DNA from: Pseudomonas sp. PDM14
GTDB taxonomy: Bacteria > Pseudomonadota > Gammaproteobacteria > Pseudomonadales > Pseudomonadaceae
NCBI RefSeq assembly: GCF_014851905.1
Contig: NZ_JACVAQ010000001.1
Span: 2,480,001 to 2,544,000, forward strand
Length of the DNA: 64,000 nt
Direction: 5' to 3'
In this document: positions 18,280 to 27,429 of the stretch, in pieces
How positions within the stretch are numbered: the first letter of the stretch is position 1
Layout: every line of letters starts with the position of its first letter
Made by a program: the position numbers and the translations under genes
The notes under the pieces: model-generated
Databases searched by the model: none
Told to the model about the DNA's origin: nothing
Seen by the model: the letters and a program-made list of their open reading frames with translations, nothing else

Positions 18280-18471
18280 GTGCTATATCGGCCCGCCCGG
18301 GGGCGCCCATACTCAGAGGCAAGCCTGCTGGTCCCGCCGATCACGTTCACCCTTGAGCAGGCTCTGGAATTCATCGATGACGACGAGCTGGTCGAAGTCA
18401 CGCCGAAGTCGATCCGTCTGCGCAGGAAGTTCCTCAGCGAAGTCGACCGCCAGCGCGGCAGGACGAAGTAA
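18280..18471 (+). pseudogene. Duplicated 3' end of typA
   Basis: From about 18316 the frame encodes [17 protein letters not shown], then [17 protein letters not shown], ending DRQRGRTK. This is clearly homologous to the last ~50 residues of TypA just upstream ([33 protein letters not shown]). The nucleotide match is also strong, yet many third positions differ, so the copy is not recent. The frame has no good start (a GTG at 18280 without a ribosome site) and its first ~12 codons are unrelated to TypA. A terminator follows. It may be a dead remnant, or a short selected protein corresponding to the TypA C-terminal domain. Confidence 0.7.
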
Positions 18472-18502
18472 GCGCTAGCCTGCCACGCTGAGCTGCACCC
18501 AG

Positions 18503-18532
18503 CGCCCCGGCCCGCAAGGGCCGGGGCGTTTT
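18503..18532 (+). terminator. Terminator after the typA remnant
   Basis: An 11-bp GC stem (CGCCCCGGCCC / GGGCCGGGGCG) with loop GCAA, then TTTT. It isolates the following iron-regulated promoter. Confidence 0.85.
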
Positions 18533-18576
18533 CCTTGGTGCGTGGGGTGCTTGTGGCCTGTTGGCGGAAGCAGATA

Positions 18577-18598
18577 CAATGAGATCGATTCTCAATTG
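18577..18598 (+). promoter_or_regulatory. Fur box upstream of fecI
   Basis: CAATGAGATCGATTCTCAATTG is a dyad of ATGAGA and TCTCAT-like arms, as in Fur operators of Pseudomonas fecI-type genes. It is 40-60 bases before the sigma factor ATG. It would repress the operon when iron is plentiful. Confidence 0.65.
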
Positions 18599-18637
18599 TT
18601 TCTTGGCGCCGGGCGCCACCTCCGTAGGCAGACGCCC

Positions 18638-19144
18638 ATGTCATCAGCCGATACGTCCCTGCACGATGCCGTGCACCAGCTTTACCAGAGCAACCACGCC
18701 TGGCTGTACGGCTGGCTGCGCAAGCGCCTCGGCTGTGCCGACAACGCCGCGGACCTGGCGCAGGACACCTTCGCCCGTATCCTCGCCTCGCGGCGGGTGC
18801 TGGAAGCCCGCGAGCCGCGCGCCTACCTGACCACCGTGGCCAAGGGCCTGCTGATCAACTGGTACCGCCGGCAATCCCTCGAGCGAGCCTACCTCGACGC
18901 CCTGGCCGACCTGCCGGAAGAGCTGGCGCCGTCGCTGGAGCAGCGCCTGATCATTCTGGAAACCCTGCACGAGATCGATTCCCTGCTGGCGAATCTGCCC
19001 GAGCCGGTGCGGCGTGCCTTCCTGTTGTCGCAGATCGATGGCCTGACCTACCCGGCCATCGCCGAAGTGCTCGGGGTATCCCTGGGCTCGGTGAAGCGCT
19101 ACATGCAGCAGGCGTTCCGCCAGTGCCTGGAGCTTATGGCATGA
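18638..19144 (+). CDS. fecI: FecI-like ECF sigma factor
   Basis: A 168-residue iron-starvation ECF sigma factor with sigma-2 (LAQDTFARILAS) and sigma-4 (LTYPAIAEVLGVSLGSVKRY) regions. Such factors direct RNA polymerase to the cognate TonB-receptor gene after a surface signal. I start at ATG 18638 (MSSADTSLHDAV); the longer frame runs into the Fur box. The stop overlaps the ATG of the anti-sigma gene (ATGA). Which siderophore it responds to cannot be told from sequence. Confidence 0.9.
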   Translation: MSSADTSLHDAVHQLYQSNHAWLYGWLRKRLGCADNAADLAQDTFARILASRRVLEAREPRAYLTTVAKGLLINWYRRQSLERAYLDALADLPEELAPSLEQRLIILETLHEIDSLLANLPEPVRRAFLLSQIDGLTYPAIAEVLGVSLGSVKRYMQQAFRQCLELMA

Positions 19145-20094
19145 ACCGCGTTCACGACGTGCCCGTGGGCAGTGCGATTCTTGACGAAGCCGCCGCCTGG
19201 CTGATGCAGCTGCACTCCGGGGAAAGCAGCGAGGCCGACCGCATCGCCTGTGCCCAGTGGCGTCAGCGCAGCCCCGAGCATGCGCGCGCCTGGGAGCGCG
19301 CCGAGCGCCTGCTGGCGCGCCTCGGTGGCCTGCCGCCCGAGCTGGCCGGCCCGGCGTTGGGGCGTGCGCCCGACGCCAGCCGGCGGCGTGCGCTCAAGCA
19401 ACTCGGCCTGCTGCTGGCGGCCACGCCAGTGGTCTGGGCCGGCTGGCAGGGCGCGTCGCGCGAGTGGCTGGCCGATCGCCGTACCGCTGTCGGCGAGCAG
19501 CACGTACTGGACCTGCCGGACGGCAGCCGGCTGACGCTGAATACCGCCAGCGCGGTCGACCTCCGCTTCGGCGTCGAGCAGCGCCTGGTGGCGCTGCTGC
19601 AGGGCGAGATCCTCGTCGAGGCGCCCACTGCCGCTTCGCCGCTGTTGCAGGTGAGCACCGAGCAGGGCCTGCTCAGCACCCGCTCCGCGCGTTTCAGCGT
19701 GCGCCAGGATGACGGACGCACGCGACTCGCGGTACTCGACGGGGCGGTGCAGGTGCAGCCGCTGCAGGGCGCACCGCTACTGGTACAGGCCGGCCAGGGC
19801 AGTGTCTTCGACGCCGCCGGGCGGGCCACGCGCACGCTGGCCGATGCCGGCGCGGTGGCCTGGACGCGCGGCATGCTGATGGCCGATCGCATGCCGCTGG
19901 CCGAGTTCGCCGCCGAGCTGGCGCGTTATCGTCGGGGCATCGTGCGCTGCGATCCGCAGGTGGCCGGGCTGCTGATTTCCGGTGCCTACCCGCTGCTGAA
20001 TCGCGAGCGCACCCTGGCCATGCTGCAGGCGACCTACCCGGTACGCGTGAGTGCCCTGACCGGCTACTGGATCACCCTCAGCGCGGCCGCCTGA
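19141..20094 (+). CDS. fecR: FecR-type anti-sigma/signal relay protein
   Basis: A 317-residue protein: N-terminal DUF4880 cytoplasmic part (AAAWLMQLHSGESSEADR), one membrane helix around residues 85-100 (LGLLLAATPVVWAGW), a periplasmic FecR domain (GEQHVLDLPDGSRLTLNTAS) and a C-terminal STN-like segment that contacts the receptor. It holds the FecI partner inactive until the receptor signals. It is translationally coupled to fecI. Confidence 0.92.
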   Translation: MNRVHDVPVGSAILDEAAAWLMQLHSGESSEADRIACAQWRQRSPEHARAWERAERLLARLGGLPPELAGPALGRAPDASRRRALKQLGLLLAATPVVWAGWQGASREWLADRRTAVGEQHVLDLPDGSRLTLNTASAVDLRFGVEQRLVALLQGEILVEAPTAASPLLQVSTEQGLLSTRSARFSVRQDDGRTRLAVLDGAVQVQPLQGAPLLVQAGQGSVFDAAGRATRTLADAGAVAWTRGMLMADRMPLAEFAAELARYRRGIVRCDPQVAGLLISGAYPLLNRERTLAMLQATYPVRVSALTGYWITLSAAA

Positions 20095-20133
20095 GCGTGT
20101 GCCACGTGCGTTGCAGCGGCGGGCCGCAAAAAA

Positions 20134-20157
20134 ACCTCGGGCGAGGTGAGACCTTTT
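20134..20157 (+). terminator. Possible weak terminator between fecR and the receptor gene
   Basis: ACCTC-GGGC-GAGGT with a nearby T5 run (20153-20157). The T-run is several bases from the stem, so efficiency is doubtful; it may separate fecIR from the receptor promoter. Confidence 0.35.
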
Positions 20158-20227
20158 TCCGTTTCGGCTGGCAATCAAGGTGAATCTGCCAATCACCTGG
20201 CCACAGAGCCGCAAGGAACCCGCCGCA

Positions 20228-22663
20228 ATGATCCCTGCTTCGATGTCTCGTCCGCTCGCTTCCCGCCGTACCCTGTCGCTGGCCGTGCGTGCCGCCATCT
20301 TCTCGCTGGCGCTGGGTGGTGCCGCCCAGCCGTTGTTCGCTGCCGAAACCGGGGCCAGCAGCGAGCAGCGCAACTACAGCATCGCTCCCGGCCCGCTGGG
20401 GCGCAGCCTGGCCACTTTCGCCAGCGAGGCCGGCGTGTCGCTGTCGTTCGACCCGGCGCTCACCGATGGCCTGCAGAGCCCCGGTTTGCAGGGGCGCTAC
20501 TCGTCGGTCGACGGGCTCAACCGCCTGCTCGGTGGCAACCGCCTGCAATTGCAGTTGCGCGGGGACGGCAGCTACACCCTGGTGCCGCTGGCCGATGGGG
20601 CTGGCGCGCTGGAGGTGCCATCGTCGCTGGTGAGCAGCAGTGCCGCGGTCGGCGATCTGCCGCAAGAATTCGCCGGTGGCCAGGTGGCGCGCGGTGGCCG
20701 CCTCGGTCTGCTTGGCAACACCGACATCATGGATGCACCGTTCAGCATCACCAGCTACACCGCCCAGACCATCCGCGACCAGCAGGCACGCAGCATCGCC
20801 GATGTGCTGGCCAACGAGCCGTCGGCGCAGATCGGCAGCGCGCGCACCAACCTCAACGAGGACTTCTCCCTGCGCGGCTTCCCGGTGGCCAGCGCCGACG
20901 TGGCGATCAATGGCATGTACGGCCTGGCGCCGCACTTCCGCGTGCCGGTGGAAATGGCCGAGCGCATCGAGGTGGTCAAGGGGCCGAGCGCGATGCTTAA
21001 CGGCATGGCACCGAGCGGCGCCATCGGCGGGGCGGTCAACCTGGTGACCAAGCGCGCCGACGTCGAGCCGCTGGCACGTGTCGGGGTCAGCTACCTGTCC
21101 GACTCGGTGCTGGGCAGCGAAGTCGACCTCGGCCGGCGTTTCGGTGAAAGCAATGAATTCGGCGTGCGCTTCAACGGCGCCTACCGTGATGGCGACACCG
21201 CGGTCGACGATCAGTCGCAGGAAGGTCGTCTCGCTTCCCTCGGCCTGGACTACGCCGGCGAGCGCCTGCGCCTGTCCGCCGACTACATCTACCAGCGCGA
21301 GGACATCGACAACGTGGTTCGCCAGTTCGGCCTGGCGGCAGCCGTCACCAATATTCCCGAGGCTCCGGACAACGACCTCAACTACCCCGGGTATGGCCAG
21401 TCGGAAATGCAGGACCGCATCCTCATCGTCCGCGGCGAATACGACCTCAACGACTGGCTGACCGCCTACGCCGGCTACGGCGACCGCCGCAGCGAGATGG
21501 ACGCACTGGCCGGTAACGTCACGCTGCTGAACAACGCCGGCGACTTCGCCTCGAGCCCGGCCTGGCAGGTCTTCGACGTGTCCTCGCACTCCGCCGAAGC
21601 CGGCCTGCGCAGCGCATTCAGCACGGGGGCCGTGCAGCACAGCCTGAGCTTCGGGGCGACGCGCGTGGTGCAACACGCGGACATCTTCTTCGACTTTTCC
21701 TCGTTTGGCGGGCTGCGCTTTTCCAACCTGTACAACCCGGTCGACAGCAGCACGCCGAGCACTGACGGCATCGACAAGCACGCCGAGAAGTACACGGCGG
21801 CCACCCTCACCAGCTATGCCCTGGCCGATACCCTGTCGTTCGACGACGGTCGCTTCGAGGTGACGCTCGGCGTTCGCCAGCAGCAGGTCGAGGCGCAGAA
21901 CTACAACATGAACGTCGGCACCCCGGTCGATGGGGGGTATGACGAGAGCGAGCTAACCCCGTTGGTCGGCGTGGTGTTCAAGCCGTGGGAAAACATCTCC
22001 CTATACGCCAACTACATCGAAGGCCTGAGCCAGGGCGAAACCGCACCGCTCACCGGCGTCAGCAACCCCGGCGAGATGCTCGCACCCTATGTCTCCAAGC
22101 AGAGGGAAGTGGGCATCAAGGGCGAATGGAGCGGCTTCGGCGCCACCCTGGCTGCGTTCCAGATCGAGCGCCCCAGCAGCGTGGTCGAGAACGGCCAGTT
22201 CACCGATGGTGGCGAACAGCGCAACCGCGGGCTGGAGCTGAGCCTGTTCGGTGAAGTTACCGAGGGCGTGCGTGTGCTCGGCGGCGGCACCTACACCCAG
22301 GCCAAACTGACCAAGACACAGAACGGCGCCAACGACGGCAGCGATGCCATCGGTGTGCCGCGCCAGCAGTTCAACCTCGGCGGCGAGTGGGATCTCGGCG
22401 CGTTGCCTGGCCTGAGCCTGACCGCGCGGACCATCTACACAGGCGAGCAGTACGCCGATCAGGCCAACAACCTGACCCTGCCGGACTGGGTGCGTGTGGA
22501 TGTCGGTGCCCGCTACAGCTTCGAGTCGCTGGGCAAGCCGGTGGTGGTGCGCGCCAACCTGGATAACCTGTTCGACGAGGACTACTGGGGCACGTCGACC
22601 GCCGGCTACCTGTACCTCGGCGCCGGCCGTACCCTGCAGTTGTCGGCCAGCGTGGATTTCTGA
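20228..22663 (+). CDS. TonB-dependent siderophore receptor with signalling (STN) domain
   Basis: An 811-residue outer-membrane receptor. Signal peptide to about residue 40 (SLALGGAAQPLFAAE), then an STN signalling domain (YSIAPGPLGRSLATFASEAG), a plug domain (MDAPFSITSYTAQTIRD, VVKGPSAMLNG) and a 22-strand beta-barrel ending in Phe (LSASVDF). The STN domain and the fecIR neighbours show a transducing receptor that induces its own synthesis when its ferric siderophore is bound. I use ATG 20228, which has an AAGGAA ribosome site; the GTG at 20180 adds 16 residues ahead of the signal peptide. The plug and barrel resemble FoxA/FiuA/FhuE-type receptors; the ligand is not assignable. Confidence 0.92.
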   Translation: MIPASMSRPLASRRTLSLAVRAAIFSLALGGAAQPLFAAETGASSEQRNYSIAPGPLGRSLATFASEAGVSLSFDPALTDGLQSPGLQGRYSSVDGLNRLLGGNRLQLQLRGDGSYTLVPLADGAGALEVPSSLVSSSAAVGDLPQEFAGGQVARGGRLGLLGNTDIMDAPFSITSYTAQTIRDQQARSIADVLANEPSAQIGSARTNLNEDFSLRGFPVASADVAINGMYGLAPHFRVPVEMAERIEVVKGPSAMLNGMAPSGAIGGAVNLVTKRADVEPLARVGVSYLSDSVLGSEVDLGRRFGESNEFGVRFNGAYRDGDTAVDDQSQEGRLASLGLDYAGERLRLSADYIYQREDIDNVVRQFGLAAAVTNIPEAPDNDLNYPGYGQSEMQDRILIVRGEYDLNDWLTAYAGYGDRRSEMDALAGNVTLLNNAGDFASSPAWQVFDVSSHSAEAGLRSAFSTGAVQHSLSFGATRVVQHADIFFDFSSFGGLRFSNLYNPVDSSTPSTDGIDKHAEKYTAATLTSYALADTLSFDDGRFEVTLGVRQQQVEAQNYNMNVGTPVDGGYDESELTPLVGVVFKPWENISLYANYIEGLSQGETAPLTGVSNPGEMLAPYVSKQREVGIKGEWSGFGATLAAFQIERPSSVVENGQFTDGGEQRNRGLELSLFGEVTEGVRVLGGGTYTQAKLTKTQNGANDGSDAIGVPRQQFNLGGEWDLGALPGLSLTARTIYTGEQYADQANNLTLPDWVRVDVGARYSFESLGKPVVVRANLDNLFDEDYWGTSTAGYLYLGAGRTLQLSASVDF

Positions 22664-22774
22664 TTTACCCGCAAGAGCCGGCTCCACGCTCTTCTGCCCC
22701 AGGCCTGCGTTCAAGGCTGACGGGCGCAAGCGCGTGGGCCGGTCATGAGAACCAAGCCTGATGAGAAGAACAAC

Positions 22775-23926
22775 ATGACCACCCGAGCCCTGCGCAACTG
22801 GTATCTGGTGCACAAGTGGACCAGTCTGATCTCCACGGTCTTTCTGCTGATGCTGTGCCTGACCGGCTTGCCGCTGATCTTCCATGAGGAGATCGAGCAT
22901 TACTTCGAGCCGCACCCGGAACTGGGTCCATTACCTGCCGATGCGCCACGCATCGACTACGACCAGGTCATCGCCGGAGCGCTGGCAGCACGGCCCGGCG
23001 AGGTGGTGCGCTTCGTCGGCTTCGATACGGAAGACCCGCTTGGTGCCGTGTTTACCGCGCCGACCCTGGTGCCTCCGCCGCTGGACGCCCATGCCCAGCC
23101 GTTCGATACGCGCACCGGCAAGCTGTTTCCGCCGGAGCCGCCGGACGATGGCTTCATGAACCTGATGCTGCGCCTGCATACCGACATGTTCCTCGGCCTG
23201 CCCGGCTATCTGTTTCTCGGCTTCATGGGCCTGCTGCTGGTGGCCTCCCTGGTCTCCGGCGTGGTGGTCTACACGCCGTTCATGCGCAAGCTGGATTTCG
23301 CCACCGTGCGCACCACGCGCAGTTCGCGGCTGAAGTGGCTGGACCTGCACAACGTGCTCGGCATCGTCACCCTTGCCTGGGTGCTGGTGGTCGGCGTCAC
23401 CGGGGTGATCAATACCCTGGCCCTGCCGATCCTCGGCCTGTGGCAAAACGGCCAACTGGCCGAGATGACTGCGCCATACAAGGACGCGCCGCCACTGACC
23501 TCGCCAGGTTCTCTGCACAAGGCGCTGGAAACCGCCCGTGCGGCAGCGCCGGAAATGGAGCCGGCGTTTGTCGCCTTCCCCGGCACCGATTTCAGCAGCC
23601 AGCACCATTACGCGGTGTTCATGCGCGGCGCCACGCCGGTGACCGAGCGCCTGCTCAAGCCGGCGCTGGTGGATGCGCAGACCGGCGAACTGACCGACAT
23701 GCGCGAGATGCCCTGGTACGTGAAGACGTTGTTCCTCTCGCAGCCGCTGCACTTCGGTGACTACGGTGGCCTGCCGCTGAAGATCATCTGGACCGTGCTC
23801 GATCTGATCTCCATCGTCATCCTCGGCAGCGGCCTGTACCTGTGGCTGGGGCGACGCAAGGCGCCACTGGAGAAACGCCTGGCCGAGCTGGATGCCGGCG
23901 GCCTGACCACGGAGGGCGGAGCATGA
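22775..23926 (+). CDS. PepSY-domain membrane protein, probable siderophore-iron reductase
   Basis: About 383 residues with four membrane helices. The first is at the N-terminus after HKWTSL; others are near residues 140-165 (LGLPGYLFLGFMGLLLVASL), 195-215 and 345-365. PepSY motifs and the conserved His (NWYLVHKW, LRLHTDMF, LDLHNVLG) match PiuB/FoxB/FegB proteins, which probably bind heme and reduce ferric siderophores at the inner membrane. An upstream ATG at 22745 would add ten residues. It lies just after the receptor gene, so the iron-acquisition role is supported by context. Confidence 0.85.
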   Translation: MTTRALRNWYLVHKWTSLISTVFLLMLCLTGLPLIFHEEIEHYFEPHPELGPLPADAPRIDYDQVIAGALAARPGEVVRFVGFDTEDPLGAVFTAPTLVPPPLDAHAQPFDTRTGKLFPPEPPDDGFMNLMLRLHTDMFLGLPGYLFLGFMGLLLVASLVSGVVVYTPFMRKLDFATVRTTRSSRLKWLDLHNVLGIVTLAWVLVVGVTGVINTLALPILGLWQNGQLAEMTAPYKDAPPLTSPGSLHKALETARAAAPEMEPAFVAFPGTDFSSQHHYAVFMRGATPVTERLLKPALVDAQTGELTDMREMPWYVKTLFLSQPLHFGDYGGLPLKIIWTVLDLISIVILGSGLYLWLGRRKAPLEKRLAELDAGGLTTEGGA

Positions 23927-24108
23927 AGCGCGGTCTGTGGATGATCTTCCGCTGGCCCCTGCTGCTGGCCGTGCTCAGCAGCCTGGGCCTGGTCTCGGCA
24001 CTGATCGGCGACGACCTCTTCGACCTGTTCTCCTGGCTCACCCTGGGCGTGCCGCTGATGCTGGTCGGCTGGATCTGCTGGCGCCTGCGCCGACCCCAGG
24101 GGCGTTGA
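23923..24108 (+). CDS. Small two-helix membrane protein
   Basis: A 61-residue protein of two hydrophobic helices (WPLLLAVLSSLGLVSALI and LTLGVPLMLVGWICW) around a short acidic loop, with a basic C-terminus (RLRRPQGR). Its ATG overlaps the stop of the PepSY gene (ATGA), so the two are coupled. Small DUF-type partners of this kind often follow PepSY reductase genes in pseudomonads. Function unknown. Confidence 0.75.
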   Translation: MKRGLWMIFRWPLLLAVLSSLGLVSALIGDDLFDLFSWLTLGVPLMLVGWICWRLRRPQGR

Positions 24109-24160
24109 GATACGCGACGTGGACGAGGCAGCGGCTACCGGCAAGGCGCCAGGTCTGAAC

Positions 24161-24400
24161 ATGCTCCCGCGGGTGTTCGAGACCTTCGCCGGCGCACTGG
24201 CGATGATGTCCTTCGGCGTGCTGGTTCAGCCCATTGCCCGCGCGCGGCAGGCGGGTGCCCTCGGCGCCGCCGATGCGTGGGCATGATCGTCGGGCCGCTG
24301 GCGGGCACCCTGGTTTACGAGCTGCACCCCGGCGCGCCCTGCGTGCTGGTTGCCATCCTGCTGGGGCTCTGCGTGCTGTGGCCGCTGCGCCCTGTCGACG
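24161..24400 (+). pseudogene. Remnant of an MFS transporter gene
   Basis: Only the end of a membrane transporter is left. One frame gives LPRVFETFAGALAMMSFGVL and stops at 24284. The adjacent frame then gives GMIVGPLAGTLVYELHPGAP and VAILLGLCVLWPLRP, like the last helices of a major facilitator. The frame break and missing ~300 residues show a decayed gene. It follows the iron locus, where siderophore exporters are common, so it may be its former exporter. Confidence 0.5.
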
Positions 24401-24967
24401 CCAGCGACCTCCTGCTGCTCGCCGCCCTGGGGCTGTTTGTTCTGGTCTGGTGGCTGCCAGCGACCTTGGTCGCACCGGCGAGATGGGCATCTCCTTCGAC
24501 GCCGACCTGCCGGTGCCCTTGTTGATGCTGCACGCCGACCTGCGCGGCTTCTACCGCATGCTCGGTGCGGACCCCAGCGGCCCGCTGCGCAGCTTCAACG
24601 ACTTCTCCTACGAGCGCCTCGAACACGCCGGCCAGCGCGCCGACATCCACCGCATGGTGCTGCGCGACTCGCTGCACTCCGGGCTTACCGACACGCCGCT
24701 GTTCATGCGTCGCCCCCTGCGCGATGGATTGTTCGGCACCGCGCCGACGCAGGTGTGCCGAACGAGCTGGTGCTGGCCTTCTTCGATCACTACCTGCGCG
24801 GACGCGCCAATGGTTTTCCGCAGGCTCAGTACGCCCGCCACGGGCAGTGGCTGGCGCCCTACGACAACAGCGCGGTACGCCAGTGGTGGCTGGGCAAACC
24901 CGCGGCCGAGCGCACACAGCCGCGGCAGCGCATCGAGGCGATGAAGGCCGCCGTACCCAGCCGGTAG
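24401..24967 (+). pseudogene. Remnant of an alpha/beta-hydrolase (acetylhydrolase-like) gene
   Basis: After a hydrophobic leader-like stretch (LLLLAALGLFVLVWWLP) the frame shifts to [20 protein letters not shown], then [20 protein letters not shown], and near 24753 shifts again to [20 protein letters not shown], ending at 24967. The tail resembles the C-terminus of exported hydrolases of the PAF-acetylhydrolase type. The N-terminal catalytic part (with the nucleophile Ser) is deleted and at least two frameshifts are present. From 24968 to 25233 I see no gene or clear signal. Confidence 0.5.
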
Positions 24968-25233
24968 CAGCCGCTGTTGCCGGTGGCGGCAGCGCTGTTC
25001 CAAAAAGGAGCACCGCCTGCGCCATCGTCGTTCGTGCGTTGAGGAAGACGCTTGTCTCCGCGCCTGGACGGGCGGGGGCGATGACGCTTTTCTGTAGGCT
25101 AATGGCGCAATGCCTGTATTGCCTTTTTCCGGTGCCGTCTTGGGCAGGTCGCCCATCGGCTGAGTGCCGAAATCCGCGTGGCGTGGCGTGCCATTTGCTA
25201 GTTCAAGCAGTTCATCTGATTGAGGAGTACGGC

Positions 25234-27294
25234 ATGAACGCGTTGCTGATGCCCGGCGTACGTGCGCTCGAGCGTTTCCGTTTTGCCCAGAAATTCCAGC
25301 TGCTGGCGCTGATGTTCGTGTTGCCGCTGGGCTATGGCGCCTGGTCGATCGGCACCACCTACATGCAGCGCCTGGCGATCGTCGACAGCGAGCGCTCCGG
25401 CGTGCGCCAGTTGCAGGCGCTGGATCAGGTCGAGCAGGTGCTGGTCAGCCAGCGCAACCTCACCGCGCGCTGGAAGTCCACCGAACGCAACCGCGAGGCG
25501 AGTGCCGAAACCCAGGCCGCCGTGGCCCGCCTGCAGCAGAGCGAGGCGAGCCTCGACGAGGCCCTGGCGCAGCTGCAGCAGGTGCTGAGCGAGGAGGGTG
25601 CGAGCGCCGGTGCGCAGGACGCACTACAGGCGCTGAGTGCGCAGCGCGCCGGCCTCAGTAGCCAGGCCCTGGGCAGCGTCGGCTGGTGGCCGGATGCCTA
25701 CGAGCGCTTCACCCAGGCGCTGCAGCAGCTGGTGGCCCTGCGCGAGCAGATCGCCATCGAAAGCGGGTTGATCCTCGACTCCAAGCTGGAAACCTACCTG
25801 CTCATGCAGGTGGCCACCCAGGGCACGCCGCGCCTGCAACAGCAGCTCGGCGTGCTCGCCAGCGTCGGCCAGGGCGCGGTGGCGGCGGGGCAGTTCAGCC
25901 TGCAGAGCCGCCTGCAATTGCGCGAGATCCGCAACGCCACCGGCGAGTCGCGCCAGCAGCTGGGCAAGATCGGCAAGAACCTCGACGGCAAGCTGCCGGC
26001 CTCGCTGGCTGCGTGGAACGAGACCTACGCGCAGAGCCTGACGCAGCTCGACGCCTGGCTCGCCCAGCTCGACCAGAAGATGTACGGCGAAGGCGGTATC
26101 AGCCTGGATGTGGCGGCCTTCGAGCAGGGCATGGACGCGACCCGCGAGCAGATCCGCGCGCTGCAGCAGGCCACCCTCGGCGGCCTCGACCAGCGCCTCG
26201 GCGAGTACCGCGACAAGGCCCTACGCGCGCTGGTCCTGACCTTCAGCTTCTTCGCCGTGCTGGCACTGCTGGCGCTGTATGTGCTGGTCTGCCTGCAGGT
26301 GTCGATCCGCGCCAGTGCCGCGCGTATCACCTCGCTGGCACAGTCGCTGCGCGATGGCGACCTGCGCAGCCATGTCACGGTGCACGGGCGCGACGAGCTG
26401 GCGCTGATCGGCACTGCACTGAATGCCGCCGTGGCCCAGCTGCGCGGCTCCCTGCAGGGCGTCAACCAGGAGACCGACGACCTCGGCGCCACCGTACTCA
26501 CCCTCAGCGCGCAGGCCGAGCAGGCCCTGCACGCCGTCGAGCAGCAACAGCAGCAGGTCAGCCAGATCGCTGCGGCCGCCACGCAGATGGCCGCCACCGC
26601 GCAGAGCGTGGCGGAGAACTGCGAGATGGCCGCACAGGACGCCACGCAGACCCGCCACGTCGCCGAAGCCAGCAACCAGCGCAGCGTGCAGACCACCGCC
26701 AGCATGCGCCAGTTGACCCAGCAGCTGGGCGAGGCGGCGAATGCGCTCGGCCAGCTGCGCGAGCAGGCGCAGCAGATCAACCGGGTGGTGGACGTGATCA
26801 AGGGCATCGCCGAGCAGACCAACCTGCTGGCGCTCAACGCGGCCATCGAAGCGGCGCGTGCCGGCGAGCAGGGCCGTGGCTTCGCCGTGGTCGCCGACGA
26901 GGTGCGCAGCCTGTCGCAACGTACCCAGGACTCGACCCGCGAGATCAGCGCCACGGTCGAAGGCCTGCAGCGCGTGGCACAGCAATCGGTCGACCTGATG
27001 CAGGCTGCCTGCGGCCAGGCCGAGGTGGACGCCGGCGCGGTCACCGAACTCGGCGTGCACCTTGGTGATATCGCCGGCTCGGTGCAGCGGGTCAGCGACA
27101 TGATCGCGCAGATCGCCACCGCGGTTGAGCAACAGGCCGCCACGGCCGACGAGGTCAGCGGCAACATCCAGCAGGTCGACCAGGCCGCCGCGCAGTTGCT
27201 CGACGGCGCCCAGGCGGTGCATGGCGCCGCCGACAGCCTGAGCCAGGGCAGCCGCAGCCTGGCGCAGAACACCGCGCGCTTTCAGCTGGTGTGA
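25234..27294 (+). CDS. Methyl-accepting chemotaxis protein
   Basis: A 686-residue chemoreceptor. Helix TM1 at about 20-42, a periplasmic, mostly helical sensor of about 285 residues rich in Gln and Glu, TM2 at about 329-355 ([19 protein letters not shown]), a HAMP domain, and the cytoplasmic signalling domain with the conserved tip [20 protein letters not shown] at about 523-542. The C-terminus (NTARFQLV) has no CheR-docking pentapeptide. ATG 25234 has a GAGGAG ribosome site; a frame open 669 bases further upstream lies in the pseudogene region and is rejected. The ligand is unknown. Confidence 0.92.
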   Translation: MNALLMPGVRALERFRFAQKFQLLALMFVLPLGYGAWSIGTTYMQRLAIVDSERSGVRQLQALDQVEQVLVSQRNLTARWKSTERNREASAETQAAVARLQQSEASLDEALAQLQQVLSEEGASAGAQDALQALSAQRAGLSSQALGSVGWWPDAYERFTQALQQLVALREQIAIESGLILDSKLETYLLMQVATQGTPRLQQQLGVLASVGQGAVAAGQFSLQSRLQLREIRNATGESRQQLGKIGKNLDGKLPASLAAWNETYAQSLTQLDAWLAQLDQKMYGEGGISLDVAAFEQGMDATREQIRALQQATLGGLDQRLGEYRDKALRALVLTFSFFAVLALLALYVLVCLQVSIRASAARITSLAQSLRDGDLRSHVTVHGRDELALIGTALNAAVAQLRGSLQGVNQETDDLGATVLTLSAQAEQALHAVEQQQQQVSQIAAAATQMAATAQSVAENCEMAAQDATQTRHVAEASNQRSVQTTASMRQLTQQLGEAANALGQLREQAQQINRVVDVIKGIAEQTNLLALNAAIEAARAGEQGRGFAVVADEVRSLSQRTQDSTREISATVEGLQRVAQQSVDLMQAACGQAEVDAGAVTELGVHLGDIAGSVQRVSDMIAQIATAVEQQAATADEVSGNIQQVDQAAAQLLDGAQAVHGAADSLSQGSRSLAQNTARFQLV

Positions 27295-27429
27295 CGGCGG
27301 CGCGCGGCACGGCCCGGCAGGCCGTACCGCAGTGTTGCCTTTTCGCAGGGTGTTCCTGACCGTTTGACGAAGTTTTCACCCGTATCGCTCGATAGTCCCG
27401 CCCCATTGAACATCAGGTGTGGGGCTGTC

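Noticed and set aside
16271..18322. 683-codon antisense frame opposite typA (and similar long antisense frames opposite glnA, phoX, egtB and the receptor genes)
   Set aside because: High GC with strong third-position bias leaves long open antisense frames; composition (Val, Gln, His, Arg rich) and lack of family features mark them as shadows.
24565..25233. N-terminal extension of the chemoreceptor frame
   Set aside because: It would fuse about 220 residues of Ala/Arg/Cys-rich nonsense from the pseudogene region; a good start with GAGGAG exists at 25234.
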